A DNA stretch of 64,000 nt from Scytalidium lignicola (GCA_002812745.2 NCSJ02000163.1:1-64000), one strand, 5' to 3'; positions 1 to 13,187 are shown, counted from the stretch's first letter. Program-made: numbers and translations. Notes: a model not told the origin generated them from the sequence alone.

Positions 1-714
1 TCTTTCCCTCTTCCTTTCCCTCCTTTTTCTTTCCCCACACCCCCCCCCCCCCTGCCTACCTGGTACCCGTGGCGCTCCCACTTTGCCCGTTCGAGCTTCG
101 ACCTCCTCAAACCCCCATCCGCCCTCCTTCTTAATGCTCCCTCTCCTTCCCAAACCATCTCGAGATTCTTTCTTCTTTGCTTCTTCTTGTCCGTAATCCT
201 TCTTTGCTGTGGCCCCCAGCTCTCAAAAGATACCTCCTTGTTCGGGCCTCTCGTTTTTTGTGTCCCATTTTTATTTTATTTTTATTATTTCCCCTCGCCT
301 GCGATTCTAGAGACACGGTTGTGTTGTGAGTTTTTGAGGTTAAAGAAAGAAAGAAGAAAAACTGTGGACAGGCTTCCAGTTTTTTCTATACCTCTTTTCT
401 CTTGTTCTCTCTCTGTGTGTGTCTTGGAAACCAGGTGTTTCTCTTTCTCAACAATCCCTTATTTTTGAGCCTTTGAGCTTTGAGCAGCGCCCTCACAGCA
501 CGTCCAATCTTTTGCAATATTCGATCATTACACCACCATTCATCATACTGTGTACATACAAGTCTACACATACCCACGATACGACAAAATACATACTCTC
601 CATCCCACAAAGTCGCTATCTTCAGCGTTGATCTAAAAACCACCTGGCGTGGTCTAATCCGAGACAAACGGCCAAGTATATACATATATACGCACCCGAA
701 CAAACAAAAACGCA
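1..714. promoter_or_regulatory. Upstream region and probable 5' UTR of the aspartic protease
   Basis: This stretch is rich in C and T, with a C homopolymer near positions 42–52 and long pyrimidine tracts up to about 470. Such tracts are common in promoters and 5' leaders of filamentous fungi. I see no gene here; the short open frames on both strands have no recognisable domain. The region leads into the protease start codon at 715. Confidence 0.5.
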
Positions 715-2117
715 ATGCCTTCTTTCTTCCACAGCCTCTTTCTCCTCGCCCTCGTGGCATTGGCCCTTGCTGCTCCAACACCCATCGCCCGAAAACAAAA
801 AAACAGCTTCAAAGTTAACCGTGTTCCCAACCCCAACTTCGGCGGCCGGAACGCGACTAGAGAGTTAGTCAAGTCCCTCAGCAAATACGGTTATCCCTAC
901 CCTCAGTCCTTGGTCGATGCTCTGTCTGCCCTGAACACCGTATCGGACAAGAAGGGCCATGGTGGATCTGCTGGTGGCTTTGGCTCTGGTGTCTTTGGCA
1001 GCAGCAGCGGCGCCGCGAACAACGCCAACGGGTCCGGTCAAGGTGATGAGACTGGCGATGCCTCGGCCACCCCCGTGAACGGCGATATCGAATTCCTCGT
1101 CCCCGTCAGCATCGGCGGCCAGACCGTCAACATGGACTTCGACAGTGGCTCCTCCGATTTGTGGGTGTTCAGCACCTCGCTTCCCGCGAACGAGCAGCAA
1201 GGCCACACCGTCTTCGATCCACAACAATCCAACACCTTCCAGCTCATGCAAGGCGCCTCTTTCTCCATCTCGTACGGTGACGGATCCGATGCTGCTGGTG
1301 CCGTCGGCACCGACACCGTCAACATTGGTGGTGCGACCGTGACCTCTCAGGCCGTAGAAATCGCCACAGCCGTCTCCGCCAGCTTTGTCAGCGACACCGC
1401 CAGCTCAGGTCTCGTGGGATTGGCCTTCTCCTCGCTCAATACCGTTCAGCCCCAGCAGCAAAAGACTTTCTTCGACAGCATCCTGCCCGATCTCGAGGAG
1501 CCCGTCTTCACCGCCGATCTGCGCCACAATGCCGTAGGAGCCTACGAATTCGGTACCATCGACAACACCAAGTTCACCGGCGAACTCTCCTGGGCTGACG
1601 TCGACAGCAGCAGCGGCTTCTGGCAATTCAGCTCCAGCAGCTTCGCCGTTGGAAACGGCCAGATCACTACTCTTCAGACCACGGGCACAGCCATTGCTGA
1701 TACCGGAACCACCCTCATGCTGGTCGACCCCGCCATCGTCAACGCCTACTACAGCCAAGTTTCCGGAGCCGTCAACGACGCCAGCGTTGGTGGTGTCACC
1801 TTCCCTTGCAACGCCGATCTTCCAGACTTGAGTGTTGATGTTGGAGGAAACTACCAAGCTGTTATTCCCGGTAGCCTCATCAACTTCACCCAAGTTTCCG
1901 GAAATAGTTAGTTTTCCCTCCTTCCCGTTTACCCCCTTTCCCTCGAATCACGTGACATAAAAACAACTGAGCTTTTACTAACCTTTTCCCAGCCTGCTTC
2001 GGTGGTGTCCAAGCTACGACCGGTGGTCTCCAAATATTCGGTGACATCATGTTCAAATCCCAGTTCGTCGTTTTCAACGGTGGAAACAATTCTATTGGAC
2101 TGGCTCCTCACCAATAG
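715..2117 (+). CDS. Secreted pepsin-like aspartic protease (family A1)
   Basis: Two exons, 715–1906 and 1993–2117, joined over an 86-nt GT–AG intron, give 438 residues. Without the splice the frame stops at 1911, before the conserved C-terminus (CFGGVQ … IFGDIM … IGLAPH). Residues 1–19 form a signal peptide ending in ALA. A propeptide with a Gly/Ser/Asn-rich stretch (about residues 80–115) follows. The two catalytic aspartates sit in DSGSS (Asp143) and DTGTT (Asp329), the A1 hallmarks, and a Tyr-containing flap (SYGDGS) lies between them. The family hydrolyses peptide bonds at acidic pH. A signal peptide with no obvious C-terminal GPI signal suggests secretion, as for aspergillopepsin-type or candidapepsin-like enzymes. 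Exact substrate and subfamily are not resolved. Confidence 0.93.
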
Positions 2118-3003
2118 GGGGTTAAAAATAATTTTGCTTTTTTTCCCTTCTCGTTGTAATGCTAGAAAAAAAAATTTCCCTTCATCTCTCTCTCATTCGA
2201 TTCTAGTGCGGGAGAAGAAGAAGAAGCGGTGGTGATCCGATAAATCTGGTTACATTTTAGCCGGAATGTGAGATGTGTGATGTTGGGGAAAGAGAAGACG
2301 CCCTCGAGGTGTTTGTTTGTTTGTTAGATGTATATACACAATTTTTTGTCTCGATAAAATACTGCAAATCAATTTTGCGTGTGCACATATATGTGATACA
2401 GTATTAAAAGTCCAAAATAAAAGACTTAAAAGTTCAAATGACATAATATCAATAGTTTGGTTGTGGTGACAAAAAGGCTAAAAATTATTCCGTGCCTTAA
2501 TCAGAGCTTGTTTCAACATCAGGCGATAGATAAACCAGTGAATGCTAAGAACTTTTCCATTACATCAACTATAACGCATCATTAAATCTAACCCCTATCT
2601 TTCAATAAAAAAATATAAGAACTAAAAANCAGAACTAAAAATATGCAATTTAAATGTATGAATGACTCCCATCACCAACGCAATGCATCGTCAAATCTCA
2701 AAAAGAGAACAACTCCGAACATCCATGCACACACACACAAAACATAATATCTCCATGCTTTTCTGAAACAGGAAGAAAAGAGAACTCCAATCGTAAATCA
2801 TCGCACCCATTTCATAATCCAGCTACATGCATCCTTGAACGGGAAAAGAAAGAAAAAANGATGAAATAGAAAATAGAAACTCCCAACATAAAATCATCAT
2901 CTAAATACTCATCATATCCAGACTCCGAAGATGGAGAAAATCAAGGCAAAAAAANGAGGGAAGAAAGGGGAGAAGAAGAAAAAAGAATATGGGCATCAAA
3001 AAT
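2118..3003. other. Convergent intergenic region, no gene seen
   Basis: This A/T-rich segment separates the 3' ends of the aspartic protease and the SulP transporter. It holds three isolated N characters (2629, 2859, 2955), each next to a run of A. No domain-bearing frame was found on either strand; it probably contains both 3' UTRs. Confidence 0.6.
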
Positions 3004-5671
3004 CTAAGCATCATCCCCTGCTAGATTCAGATGATCCTCGTCATACACCTCATCATCCATCTCGCTCAGCCGTAACGCATCATGCACATTCAAAACATAA
3101 TGACTCTTCCCACCAATTACCTCCAAGATACCACTTCGCTCAAATAATTCGTATATTGGACTCCCTTCAGCCGGACCTCGTGAAAAGAACACACGCACCC
3201 CACGGTCTCGGTAGCCGCGCACAATCTCCTCTAGCACCTGCGTACCGGAGCCATCGAGACCCGTCACGCCGTGGATATCGAAGATGATGTTCTTGTTGTG
3301 CTCTGCGGGTCGGACGCGGGGGAGGGCAGGGTGTGCTGCGGTGCTGCCGTACAGTTCCAGTCTCCGCAGACGGTTCTTCAGGTCGCCGGTATTGGCGAAA
3401 GTCAGTGGCTCTGGGATCTTAACGATCAGACACCCTTCGATGAATTCCAGCTTATCAGGATTATCTTCTGCATTCTCAAAGTGGTTGGTTCCGGGTATTC
3501 TGCCTAGAATTTGGATACGAGGTCTGGTGCTGTGTTTGATTACAGACAAAAGGGATAGACCGACGCCCGTTGCGATGCCGAGGGTAAGAGAGTAGAATAT
3601 GGTCACCGCAAAGATGATTATCATTAGGCCTAATTCCGTCCATCCTCGGATCTTGAGGAAGAAGTATATGTCTGCCGGAGCTTCTTCAATAAGTGACCAA
3701 GCAACGACCGTGATCATCATAGATAAAATGGCTTTCTGTGGATTTATTAGCCGTGGACAGGTCTACACCGGAAAGTGTATACTCACTGGAAGGTAGTAGA
3801 AATATGGTAGTAAGTATAACACGCATATAACAGTGAGGAGGGCCAAAAAGACACTACTCATTGGCGTCTTGCCACCGGTGCTAGCGTTGACTTTACTCCG
3901 AGCATAACCACCAAAGGCTGGCAGAGCACAGAAACAACCACCAACAAGATTAGACACTCCCAAGGCTACGAGCTCTCGATTTGGGCTCAAAGACATTCCT
4001 TGGATGCCCTCTTTTTCATTCTTGGCTTCACCTCCACCAAGACCTTTCGCAGCAATTGAAGACTCGAAAAACCCAAGAAGGGCAATAACAAACGATGTCC
4101 CCATAGCTTCACGTACATGCTTCAAATGCTGTGTTTGAAATGGCCAATGGAAGGGGAATGGATGACCAGATGGAGATTTGATTTCTCCAAGAACCTCCAC
4201 ACCTTGTTGATCCCAGCCGTATTTCCCAGCGAGGACAGTTGCGAGGACGACAACAAAAAGACGGTCTGGAATATACGCCGCGTTTGGGAACCGTGGTTGA
4301 AGAAAATGCTTCAGTTGTCTGTGAATATGTTAGGGAAATCGCATCTAGTTAGTATTAGGACAAACATACCTGAAAACCATTATTACGACGAAGCTAACCC
4401 CAGATACTAAACTTGTCATTCCATGTGCATTGTTAATGTTTTTGAAAAGGAACCCCAGTTTTTCGATGGAGCTTCCATGGCTGGCTCCTGAAGTTTCAGC
4501 TAGAGCAGCAAGACCGAGCTCGGGAATAAGCTGATCAACAACAATCACAAATCCAACAGCTGAAATAAACCCTCTTATGAATGGCCGACTCAAGACATTA
4601 TCCAAAAAGCCTAAACGGCATAGTCCAGCAATCAAGATTACAGCTCCAGACATTCCAGTTACTACTCCTGCAACTCTGGCATTCATTTCATCGTCCCAAT
4701 CTCTCTGCTTGCCGGAATCCACACTAGATCTGACAACACTTCCAACTAGGAGACTGCCAGCTGCTTCAGGCCCAACCACCATCTGAGGACAACTACCAAG
4801 GAATGCGTAAATGATTGGATGGAAGATGAATGAGTAGAGTCCATTAATCGGGGGGATATGACCGAGATTTGAAGCGTACGAGAGTGCCATCGGGATGTAG
4901 AAAGAAGCCATCGTGAGTGCCGAAATAAAATCACCACGAAGATATGACCACTTGTATTGTCCAATCCATGTCAAGGATGGGATGTAATATGCAAGATACC
5001 TGTAGAATTTTTTTNCAGCTTTAGTACTCATGCATTTCTGGCCTTCATCCTTTGTAGATAAAGGTATCGCCGAGGGAGAGGGGCTTTGAAGCTTACATTG
5101 TCCTAGTATTTGTGATCCCGGCCTGCTCAGCCAGATGGTTTGTCGTACTCTTCTTCTTCCCCGCAGCAGGACCATTCTTAGTTCCAAAGTATCCCGTCAA
5201 GGTCCCAAACAAACCACCTTGTTCATCTACCACTGCATCTGTGGGCTGCGAACCGCGATATCCACTCCGTATGCTAGAAGCCCGACTTCCATCCAGAGAA
5301 GGGCTAAATGTTCCATGATTGCAAGGGCCAGGATGTGGACAACCAGACCCAATATCAATCGGCTTCTTCAGCAACGAAGTTGTCTCCGACACTGTCTTGC
5401 TCCCTGATTCACCCAATCCTCGAGCCATGTCGTCGTCATCATCGTCGGTATTAGGCTGAGTTGGGTAGCCTCGAGGAGAATCCTCTAGACTACCCGATCC
5501 TCCTTCTAAACCGGCCATATCTATCGTTCGTTTAGCTTCTGGAGAAGGCGGTACTGTTTGGGTTTCCCGCAGATTGCTCGGCTGGCTTGGAGCATATGGG
5601 TGAGCCGCACTTCGTACCACGGGTTGTTGACCGCTAGTGGAGTTGGGAGATCCGGAGCGTCGAGAGGACAT
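3004..5671 (-). CDS. SulP/SLC26 family anion transporter with STAS domain
   Basis: Four exons on the minus strand (5671–5097, 4999–4370, 4318–3787, 3735–3004) encode 822 residues; all three introns have GT–AG ends and restore frame. The first ~190 residues are hydrophilic and low in complexity, with an acidic run near residues 75–80, and are probably cytosolic. The membrane domain starts near YLAYYIPSL and holds the SulP-like segment ALSYASNLGHIPPINGLYS. After about ten hydrophobic segments a STAS domain follows (FDIHGVTGLDGSG … RGVRVFFS). SulP proteins move sulfate or other anions with protons. The sequence looks closer to the yeast YPR003C-like branch than to high-affinity sulfate permeases Sul1/Sul2, so an endomembrane role is possible (inference). 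An isolated N at 5015 falls inside intron 1 and does not affect coding. Confidence 0.9.
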
Positions 5672-6430
5672 GATCGTATTTTAATGCCTTCCGGATCTCA
5701 ACTCTACATGAGATAGGATGTTCAGAATAAGCACTGGCCAGTGTGAAAGTTGAACACCTGTCCAGCGTCCTGGGCCCTTCCTTTGCAAGAAGATTCTGCC
5801 CCCGAAAGTTGTATCTCGTCGTCAAAAAACACAAACGAGGTGCAGTTGCCGTTTTATTTTCCCGGGTGCGCTGCCTTGTGTCCGTCGCTCGACGGAAAGC
5901 AGTTTAGAGAACCAGCACTAGAAGAAAGGTGGGAGCTGACCTGCTCAAAATCATTATTTTCCATAAAAATAATGTAAAAGAGGTCAGAGTTATGAGAGGG
6001 AGAGGCAGAGGCAGAGAGAGATGGCGGTCCAAGCTTCCCATTCAATGGAAGCCGAGACAGATCAAACATGGTGGTGTTGCGCGAATCGATTGGCGGGCTT
6101 TTAGTCTTTGACCCCACAGAGACTCATAGCCTTGCAGTCATTAGTCATTCAGGCATCTTTGATTCTTCATTCTTCAAACCGCGTAACTAATCATGTAAAT
6201 ATTCGGTGATGGTCTGAAGCTAGGTATCACCAAACCCTTCTTGCACGAGAAACAACCTAGGAGATGCGTAGATTGGAATGTTCTACGTGCTGCATCATCG
6301 GCTGCAACCTGAAAAAAGGAAGTCATCATATTTCAAAGTAAATTTATTGGTCGGAAGCGAGAGTGATAAATTCATTACTGCAAAATCACACGTCTTGTCT
6401 ACTTTGCAGCTGCTTCATTCTGTGAAAGAG
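5672..6430. promoter_or_regulatory. Upstream region of the SulP gene and 3' flank of the monooxygenase
   Basis: This 760-bp spacer lies between two minus-strand genes. It should hold the SulP promoter and the monooxygenase 3' UTR. A purine-rich GAGAG/GAGGCAGAG tract lies at about 5995–6022. No gene was recognised. Confidence 0.5.
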
Positions 6431-8444
6431 TCACTGATTAAATTTACCTTCCTCAATCCCCTTAATTTGCAGAGCAAGAAGCTTCGAAAAGAACCTGCAG
6501 AGCGCCAAATTCCCACCCATGAACCAAAACCCCGGGTGCCCGCTCTGCCTCCATATAGTCCGCAACTCACCATCCTCATCAAAGCCCCAGACATCCTTCA
6601 CTTTATCCGCAACTTTATCTCCGAATATCTTTCGACATTGCGTCCTCATATTCAGATACCCCGTAGCGAAGATGATCTCATCTGCTTCGAGTTCCTCTCC
6701 GTCTTCGAACTTGACCCCGCGTTCGGTAACTTCACTCAACGCGCTGCCTTTGATTTTGATTTTCCCGTCGATGATTAGTTGGGAACAGCCAACGTCAATA
6801 TAATAGCCTCCACCTCTCTGTAGGTACTTCATCCAGATCCCGCTTCCGTTCGGACCCTTGTCAAGCTTAAAGCCTGCCTTTTGTAGACCCTCCAATGTCT
6901 TCCTGTCATCTTCATTCTGCTTCTTTGTCGCTGTGATGCTCGTTGTCTTTCTAACCGCATTTGGAAGGCCCTGGAATACAATATCGGCATCTTCGGTAGG
7001 TGCACTGCCTTCTGAGTACAAGTCCATATGGCGGACATTGGTGTCAGAATTTAAAACAAACGTGGTGGATCTCTGAACCATGGTGACTTGATATCCATTT
7101 TCACAGAGGTCTTGTGCAATATCATGACCAGAATTGCAGCATCCGACAATAATGGCCTTCTTGTTTTGGCCGTGTGCTGGTACTGCTCCGGTAAATTGGG
7201 ACGAGTGAACGAGCCTGGTGCCTTTGAATCTAGAAATGCCTTTCAAGCCGGATGGAAAGTTTGGCTCTCCGCTAGCTCCAGTTGCTTGGATTATGTGCTA
7301 TGGATAGTGAGCTCTGGCTGCACAGGGAAAACCTTTTAAAGGAAGGAAGGAAGGAAGGAAGGAAGGAATACCTTTGGGTGTAGAGTGTACTTCACGACAC
7401 CAGCTGGTGTTATACGTTCCAAGTCGACTTCCCAAGTCTTTGTGGCGTCATCCCATTCTGATTTAACAATAGTGGTGCGAGTCCATGCGTTGAGCTCCAT
7501 GATACTAACGTACGTCTCGAACCAGTCCCCCAACTTATCTTTGGGCGTGAAAACCGGCCAGTTCTTAGGGAATGGTAAATAGGGAAGATGATCAAACCAT
7601 ACTGGATCGTGGAGAACCAGATGGTGATATCTCTTCCGCCAGTTATCACCAATCCGCTCCTCACGATCGACAATCAATGATGTTAAACCGAGCATTTTAA
7701 GACGAGCTGCAATACTGAGACCGGACTGTCCAGCGCCTGTATCAAAGTCAGAGTTGGCATTATCAATATAATGAGCTTCTATGACTTACCGAGTATCAAT
7801 ACAGTCGGATCTCCGTTTCTGAGTTCCTTTTCATCCTCTCGTCTCTGCTGCCAGTTTTTGGGTGATGTGTGTGTCCCATGCTCGACGCCAAGTGGCCGGT
7901 TTTTCCCACACAACTCCTCATGGCCTGTGAGCTCCTGCAGGAATGTGAAAAGTATATATGCTTTCCAAGTTCCCTGAACTGGCACAAGATTTATCAGGCC
8001 AGCACCGTGTCCGACATCAGTCTCCACTTTCAGAAACGATTGAATGGTGGGAAGGACGTGCTCTCCTTCGAGCGTTGAGATCTTGGGAGACTTGTATTCT
8101 GTGCTATTGTCGACTGCTAAACTCTTAATCCTCGACCCGGCCTTTGACTTCTCCAGTTCGGATATGATCCGTTGAGGTCCTTTGAAGGTGTGAAAATCCC
8201 ATGATAGGCATAGTAAGTCTCGCCAGTATGATTCGTCTAAGAACAGGTCTGGGATGCTCGAATAGTCATGTTTGGTTAGGAGGCCGTTAAACTTTTCTAG
8301 CCACTGAGTAACTATCTCAGGAGCATGGGTGGAGGCTGGAATTGTTGCAGTTGGCAATGTTGCTGGTGGAACTGAAAACGAACCGGGTTCGACGTGGTCG
8401 GCTGATGGCACGTCGACAGGTTTGGGCACGATGATACTTCCCAT
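6431..8444 (-). CDS. Flavin-dependent monooxygenase (FMO/YUCCA-like, FAD and NADPH binding)
   Basis: Three exons (8444–7790, 7736–7372, 7297–6431) encode 628 residues. The first ~200 residues resemble an NTF2-like N-terminal extension (ESYWRDLLCLSWDFHTFKG), typical of a fungal class of these enzymes. The FAD-binding Rossmann motif GAGQSG is created exactly by the first splice (about residues 219–224). The NADPH-binding motif is GCCNSGHDIAQ, and the FMO-type ATGY motif appears as IFATGYLN near the C-terminus. Such enzymes oxygenate N, S or carbonyl substrates using NADPH and O2; this substrate is unknown. The second intron begins only two bases before a seven-copy TTCC microsatellite. It is alone rather than in a recognisable secondary-metabolite cluster. 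Confidence 0.9.
7341..7368. repeat. GGAA tetranucleotide microsatellite (7 copies) inside an intron
   Basis: Seven perfect GGAA units on the plus strand (TTCC on the coding strand) lie in intron 2 of the flavin monooxygenase, starting just after its 5' splice site (GT at 7371–7370). Confidence 0.95.
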
Positions 8445-10097
8445 GGTGATAGCTCAAGAATAAATAGAACCGGAAGAACAAGGTAAGAATTGCTTGAGCT
8501 GATCTTGAATAGAGTCTGGTAAAGGTAGAATCGATTGTCTAGAATCAAGAGCAGATATTTAGAACACAATTATTAGAATTTTAAAAGAAGATGTCCTACA
8601 CACCCACAGACACACACACACGTATATATATATATATAACTCGACAACAGAATTACAGCTCCATAGCGGTCCAGAAGCCAACACCCCATTATTGATGCAG
8701 CTCGCAGGTAGTGGGGCTGGAAATGTGAGGGGCGACGAACCTGTAGGGGCGGGCCGCTGCCCCATGACTCGGCATACCTTCCCTCCTCGCTGCTTAATCA
8801 TGCTGTACCTCGGGGTATTTCCCCCCTAATACCCATTTATTTGCTAAGAGCCATTCTTCAAGAGATTGGTACACATGACCACACTGTACAACTTACCCGA
8901 CCACATCATTATACTAGATGTGAATGTGTGTGTGCTAAATTAGGTATTGGATTAGAAACGGAATTGCATCCGCCTGATTTAACAAACATGACATACAAGA
9001 AAGCCTCAGAGCATAGTTCGCAGCCTTCGTCTTCACTGCCTCGCAAGATAGTCACAGTAACCTAGAAATTCTCGAAATATAGGGTTATCGTCATCCTCAA
9101 CATCAGTATTATCTCTGCCTTATATCTGCCTTATACCTGCCTCTGCCTTAGTTTTGCCCTAATATTTTGCCTTACTTAATATTACTTCCCTTGCTCAGAA
9201 GCAGAAGTGTTGGTAGGGATGGAGCTCTGACCATGCCCGCTGTGGGGTAATTCATCCTGGTCCCCCGGGTGCGGGTAATATATTATGCGCGCTTCCCCTC
9301 ATGCAGCTGTGGGCCACCGTAGTCAGTACTGTAGTCTGGAGTTAGGCAGAAACCCTTTTTGTCCAGGCACCAACCGCCACAGCAAACCTCTTGAAACAGT
9401 AAGGACTCATACTGAGGAAGTTGGGAGTCATTCTTGGCGGAATCCTCAGTCAAAAGAGGTACTGTACCGTGTGTACGTAGCTTCATATTCTAAAAGCCTT
9501 TTTTACTGGACATAGCCATGAAAATCCTTGGCTATTTCCCCAGCAGGCATCAATCAGCCTTCTTGCACTGCATCGCCTTTCCGTAGCGAGCGAGCGAGCG
9601 ACCTGTGAGACACATTAACTCAGTCCAATCTTACGCCTTCCATTCACGTGCAAGCAACTGCTTGTGTCATGGTTGCAGATCCCGTGCACATCGCGCGCAT
9701 TTCGTAGGCGGAGCTGGATTGCAGACGGCAGGGCTTGGACATCGATGGCGTCGCTGCCGTTTGCTAGTCAGGTACCAAGTCAACAAAGCCACCTCCACGG
9801 GCCAGTTAAGGAATGGCGGGTGGTGGTGAGGCTGCACGACAATTGGTGTTTGCAAGAAGGAAGGGCTGCCTGGAGGAGGGTGTGACGACAAACTTGTTAT
9901 AAGGGTCCTCCTCCTCCTCCTTCCCCTCCCCCTCCCTCCTTTCTTCATCCATCTTCTTTTTCTCATCTCATTTTGCAACTGCGTAGTCTATCAACCATTT
10001 GCCCATTAAAGTCGTTATACAGCCAGTATACGGACCAGACGCAATTGATTCTATCAAATCATCCCAATCCCTCATTAGCTACACCTGACTTGTAATC
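8445..10097. promoter_or_regulatory. Long divergent intergenic region with simple repeats
   Basis: About 1.65 kb separates the monooxygenase (minus) from the DUF4139 gene (plus), so both promoters should lie here. It holds a CA tract running into a TA tract (8597–8638), loosely repeated TCTGCCTTATA-like units (about 9112–9180), a GCGA run (about 9586–9601) and a CT-rich stretch just before the plus-strand gene (about 9905–9965). No convincing gene was found. Confidence 0.5.
8597..8638. repeat. CA then TA dinucleotide tract
   Basis: An imperfect CA run changes into about eight TA units, about 155 bp upstream of the monooxygenase start codon. It looks like a microsatellite in the promoter. Confidence 0.85.
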
Positions 10098-12585
10098 ATG
10101 GCCGATCAGACCATCCATAAGCAGGAGTTTCGCATACGTGATTTAAGCACCCGAAGCGTACTTCTCTTTCCCACCCAGGCACAGATCGTCCGTGATGTTA
10201 AAGATATAACGCTCGAGGTAAGTCGTCCACAAGTCAATTACTGTCGTTGTACTACCACTCATTGCATATGCTAACCCGGTTTTACAGCCTGGACTAAACC
10301 AAATCATCATTGACGGATTAGCTCCTACTGTGGATGAACATTCTATTAAGGTTGACGGCATTGGCGCCGCTACCATCACGGATCTATCCGTTGACCTGCT
10401 CCCCAATCGAGAAATCTACGAGGAGATTTATCCATCAGATTCGGAAGAGGAAGAGACTGACGAGGAAGAAGAATCAGAGTTTGAAGATGCTGCCGTGACA
10501 GCCATCGAGGAGAAAATCAAAGACCTCAACGTTCTGCTTCTGGATGCTCAAGAAAAGACCCATTCAGCTGCAGGTCGTCTCAAGATTTGCGACAATTATG
10601 GAGCAAGTATAACCCAGAATCCACCTCCCAGCACGGAGCTTGAGAACGCGGTCAAGGTATACTACGCTGAGCGCGAAAAGATCTATCTTGATCACAAAAC
10701 TAGTACTGCTACCACAGAGAAGATTCAAGAGCAGATTAAAAAGTTGGAAAAGGAGAAGTGGAAAGTAGGCACTGCTGCTCTCAAGGCCCGAGAAAAGGCA
10801 AGAAGGGTGAAGCAGAAGATGCTCGATAAGAAGCAGCGCAAGCTGGATGAGGCCCGAAAGGAGAAGGCGCGAATCAAGGCCGAGAGAGACTCCTTCTGGC
10901 CCAAAAAGGTGTACCGAGTAACCATCAGCTTGGAACCATCAACCTGGACCCCTTCGTCCTCACGCCGTGGATCGTTAGACAGCGATTCGATGGTCAAGCT
11001 TGCTTCTTCACCGTCCAAAGAATCTCCAGAGACTCATCTCAGTCCTGGGACGGTTAATATATCTCTCTCATACATCACATACTCTGCGTCTTGGTCGCCC
11101 CGTTACGATCTCAGCCTAAATACTGTCTCCTGCACCGGAATTCTCGAGTATGGTGCTGAACTCCGGAATACAACTTCAGAAACTTGGAAGGACGCTAAAG
11201 TCATCCTATCCACATCACAAGCATCATTCCAAGGCTTAGCTGACTCCATTCCCGTCTTGCAGCCGTGGCATGTTCGACTTGTGAAATCAGGCCGGAACCC
11301 TGAGATGGCTCTATTTAGTAGTTACGAGCTGAACGAAAAGAGAAACGACTGGTCGAATTCACACATGAAAAAGCAAATACCTCGTGGTGAACTGTTTGGG
11401 CGCTCTGCTAACGTCAGTTTCTTTGCCAAAAGAAAACAGCAACAGCAACAGCAACCGCAACAGCAATACCACCAGTATCAACAACAAGCGACGGCACGAA
11501 CTGTTGGTTTTGGGAGTAATTCGCTTTTTGGTCAAAGTTCAAATCCTGCACCTGTTGTGGGCGCATTATTTGGTGCATCCAATCCGGTACCACCTCCACC
11601 TGCTCTTCCAGCAGCCGTTGCACCCCAACAAGCCATGCAAACACAGGATACTCGTCTTTTTGCTTCAGGGGGCACTGTTCGTAATCGAATAAATCCCACC
11701 TACGAGAGCGAAGAAGACGATGAGGGTGCGCTTTATGACGCTGCAACTCTCGCCCACCAGGAGCCAGCCTTAACTTTTGAAGAAGGCGCCTGGGAAGAAA
11801 GTGGCATGACAACTACCTACGACGTCCCAGCTTTGAAGACACTTGTGCCTAGCAATTCAACCATTAAGCACAAGATTGCTAAGATTAACTTCACCAACAT
11901 CGTATTCTCTCATATTGTCATCGCAAAACTGCGCCCAGTTGCTTTCCTCAAGGCTCAGCTCCGCAACGCCTCGAAAATCACCCTGCTCAAAGGGCCATTG
12001 GGTCTCACATTGGATGACTCATTCCTTGGTCAGGCGACGCTTCCACGTTGTTCAGCAGGAGACACATTTTCTCTTTCTTTGGGTGTGGATCCAGCTGTTA
12101 ACGTCAGCTACCCGAAACCCACTGCCCGGAGAAGTCAAACCGGAATTTTCTCGAAGGAGGATACCAATGTTTTTACACGAAATGTCACAATAACTAACAC
12201 GAAACCTAATACGGCTGTGAACTTGAGCGTCATTGACCAGGTCCCGATATCAGAAGACGAGCGACTCAAGATTGAAATCCTTGAACCTCGTGGCTTGAAA
12301 CTTGGAGGCGATGCTATCAGGGCTGGCTCTGGCATTACTAAACAGGTTGCAACTACTCTGCCGGCAACCAAGGGAAAGAACTCAGTCGCGGGTGCAAGAT
12401 CAAGCGTGTATGATACAGTGAAGGATTCTATGTCAAAAGATACGAAGTGGGGGACCGCAGAAGCCACAGCAAAGAAGAGTGGCGAGGTGATCTGGAAGGT
12501 ATTTATCAACCCTGGACAGGGAGTTAAGCTGGCACTCGAGTATGAGGCTACATTCCCTGGTGGAGAAGCAATTGTAGGCGTTTAA
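10098..12585 (+). CDS. DUF4140/DUF4139 domain protein (conserved, function unknown)
   Basis: Two exons, 10098–10217 and 10288–12585, encode 805 residues; the ATG at 10098 gives MADQTIHKQEFRIRDLSTRS. The N-terminal part fits DUF4140 (SVLLFPTQAQIVRDV, then a β-rich GLNQIIIDGLAP segment). An acidic run (about residues 85–100) is followed by a charged coiled coil (about 105–230). The DUF4139 domain follows (YSASWSPRYDLSLNT), and the C-terminal half has FTRNVTITNTK and WKVFINPGQGVKLALEYEA. A glutamine-rich insert encoded by CAG/CAA codons at about 11437–11490 interrupts the middle and is probably disordered. Proteins with these domains occur in bacteria and fungi without an agreed molecular function; I assign none. 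Confidence 0.9.
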
Positions 12586-13187
12586 TTATGAAGCTTAGAT
12601 AATTACCTCCTGAAAATTGGGCCTATAAAATACACGTCCTTCACCTTTCCGTAAACCAATATCGTGGCAGGAATTTGCAGTCATTATGTTTTTTTCTTAT
12701 TACTAGCTGGTAACGATCAGGAGTTTCCTTTGACCTCCCTTCTTATGTTCAGTCCATCTTTTGAATAACGCGGTTTTAAATATGTAACTAAAAAAAATTT
12801 TAAAAAANTTATAACAGCTTTGATTTAAAGAAAAANGATATCTAAATATAAAATTCGCAAATGAGTAGCTTGTGTGCATTTTCATAGTAACCTTCTATAG
12901 TTCCTTAACTTAACTATCTGACAGTCAAAATATATCACCCGTCAATCAAATGCATTCTCCTAAACTGTGTTTCTGCAATGCGTCACTAATAAGTCCCTGC
13001 AATTTCCACCAGGTAAAGCTTCTTCCGCCTTCGGACGTCTCTCATCAAACGTGGGGTAATTAATGTGTCGTAGCGGGGCAGCCCCTCCACGAATTAACAT
13101 CTGAATAAGTGGCGCAATAATAAATATACTCAGCATTAACTTATCCTCATTCAATTGCAAAAGAAACTCCGTACTACAGTATCCTCA
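12586..13187. other. Intergenic region, no gene seen
   Basis: An A/T-rich spacer of 600 bp between two plus-strand genes, with isolated N characters at 12808 and 12836 beside A runs. It should hold the DUF4139 gene's 3' UTR and the promoter of the dehydrogenase downstream. Confidence 0.5.

Noticed and set aside
5000..5096. Frameshift in the SulP gene at the N at 5015
   Set aside because: The N lies within intron 1, whose splice restores a continuous reading frame into YLAYYIPSL.
11384..11812. Asn/Ser-rich or Val/Ala-repeat proteins in other frames of the CAG/CAA tract
   Set aside because: These are shadow readings of the glutamine run in the DUF4139 gene.
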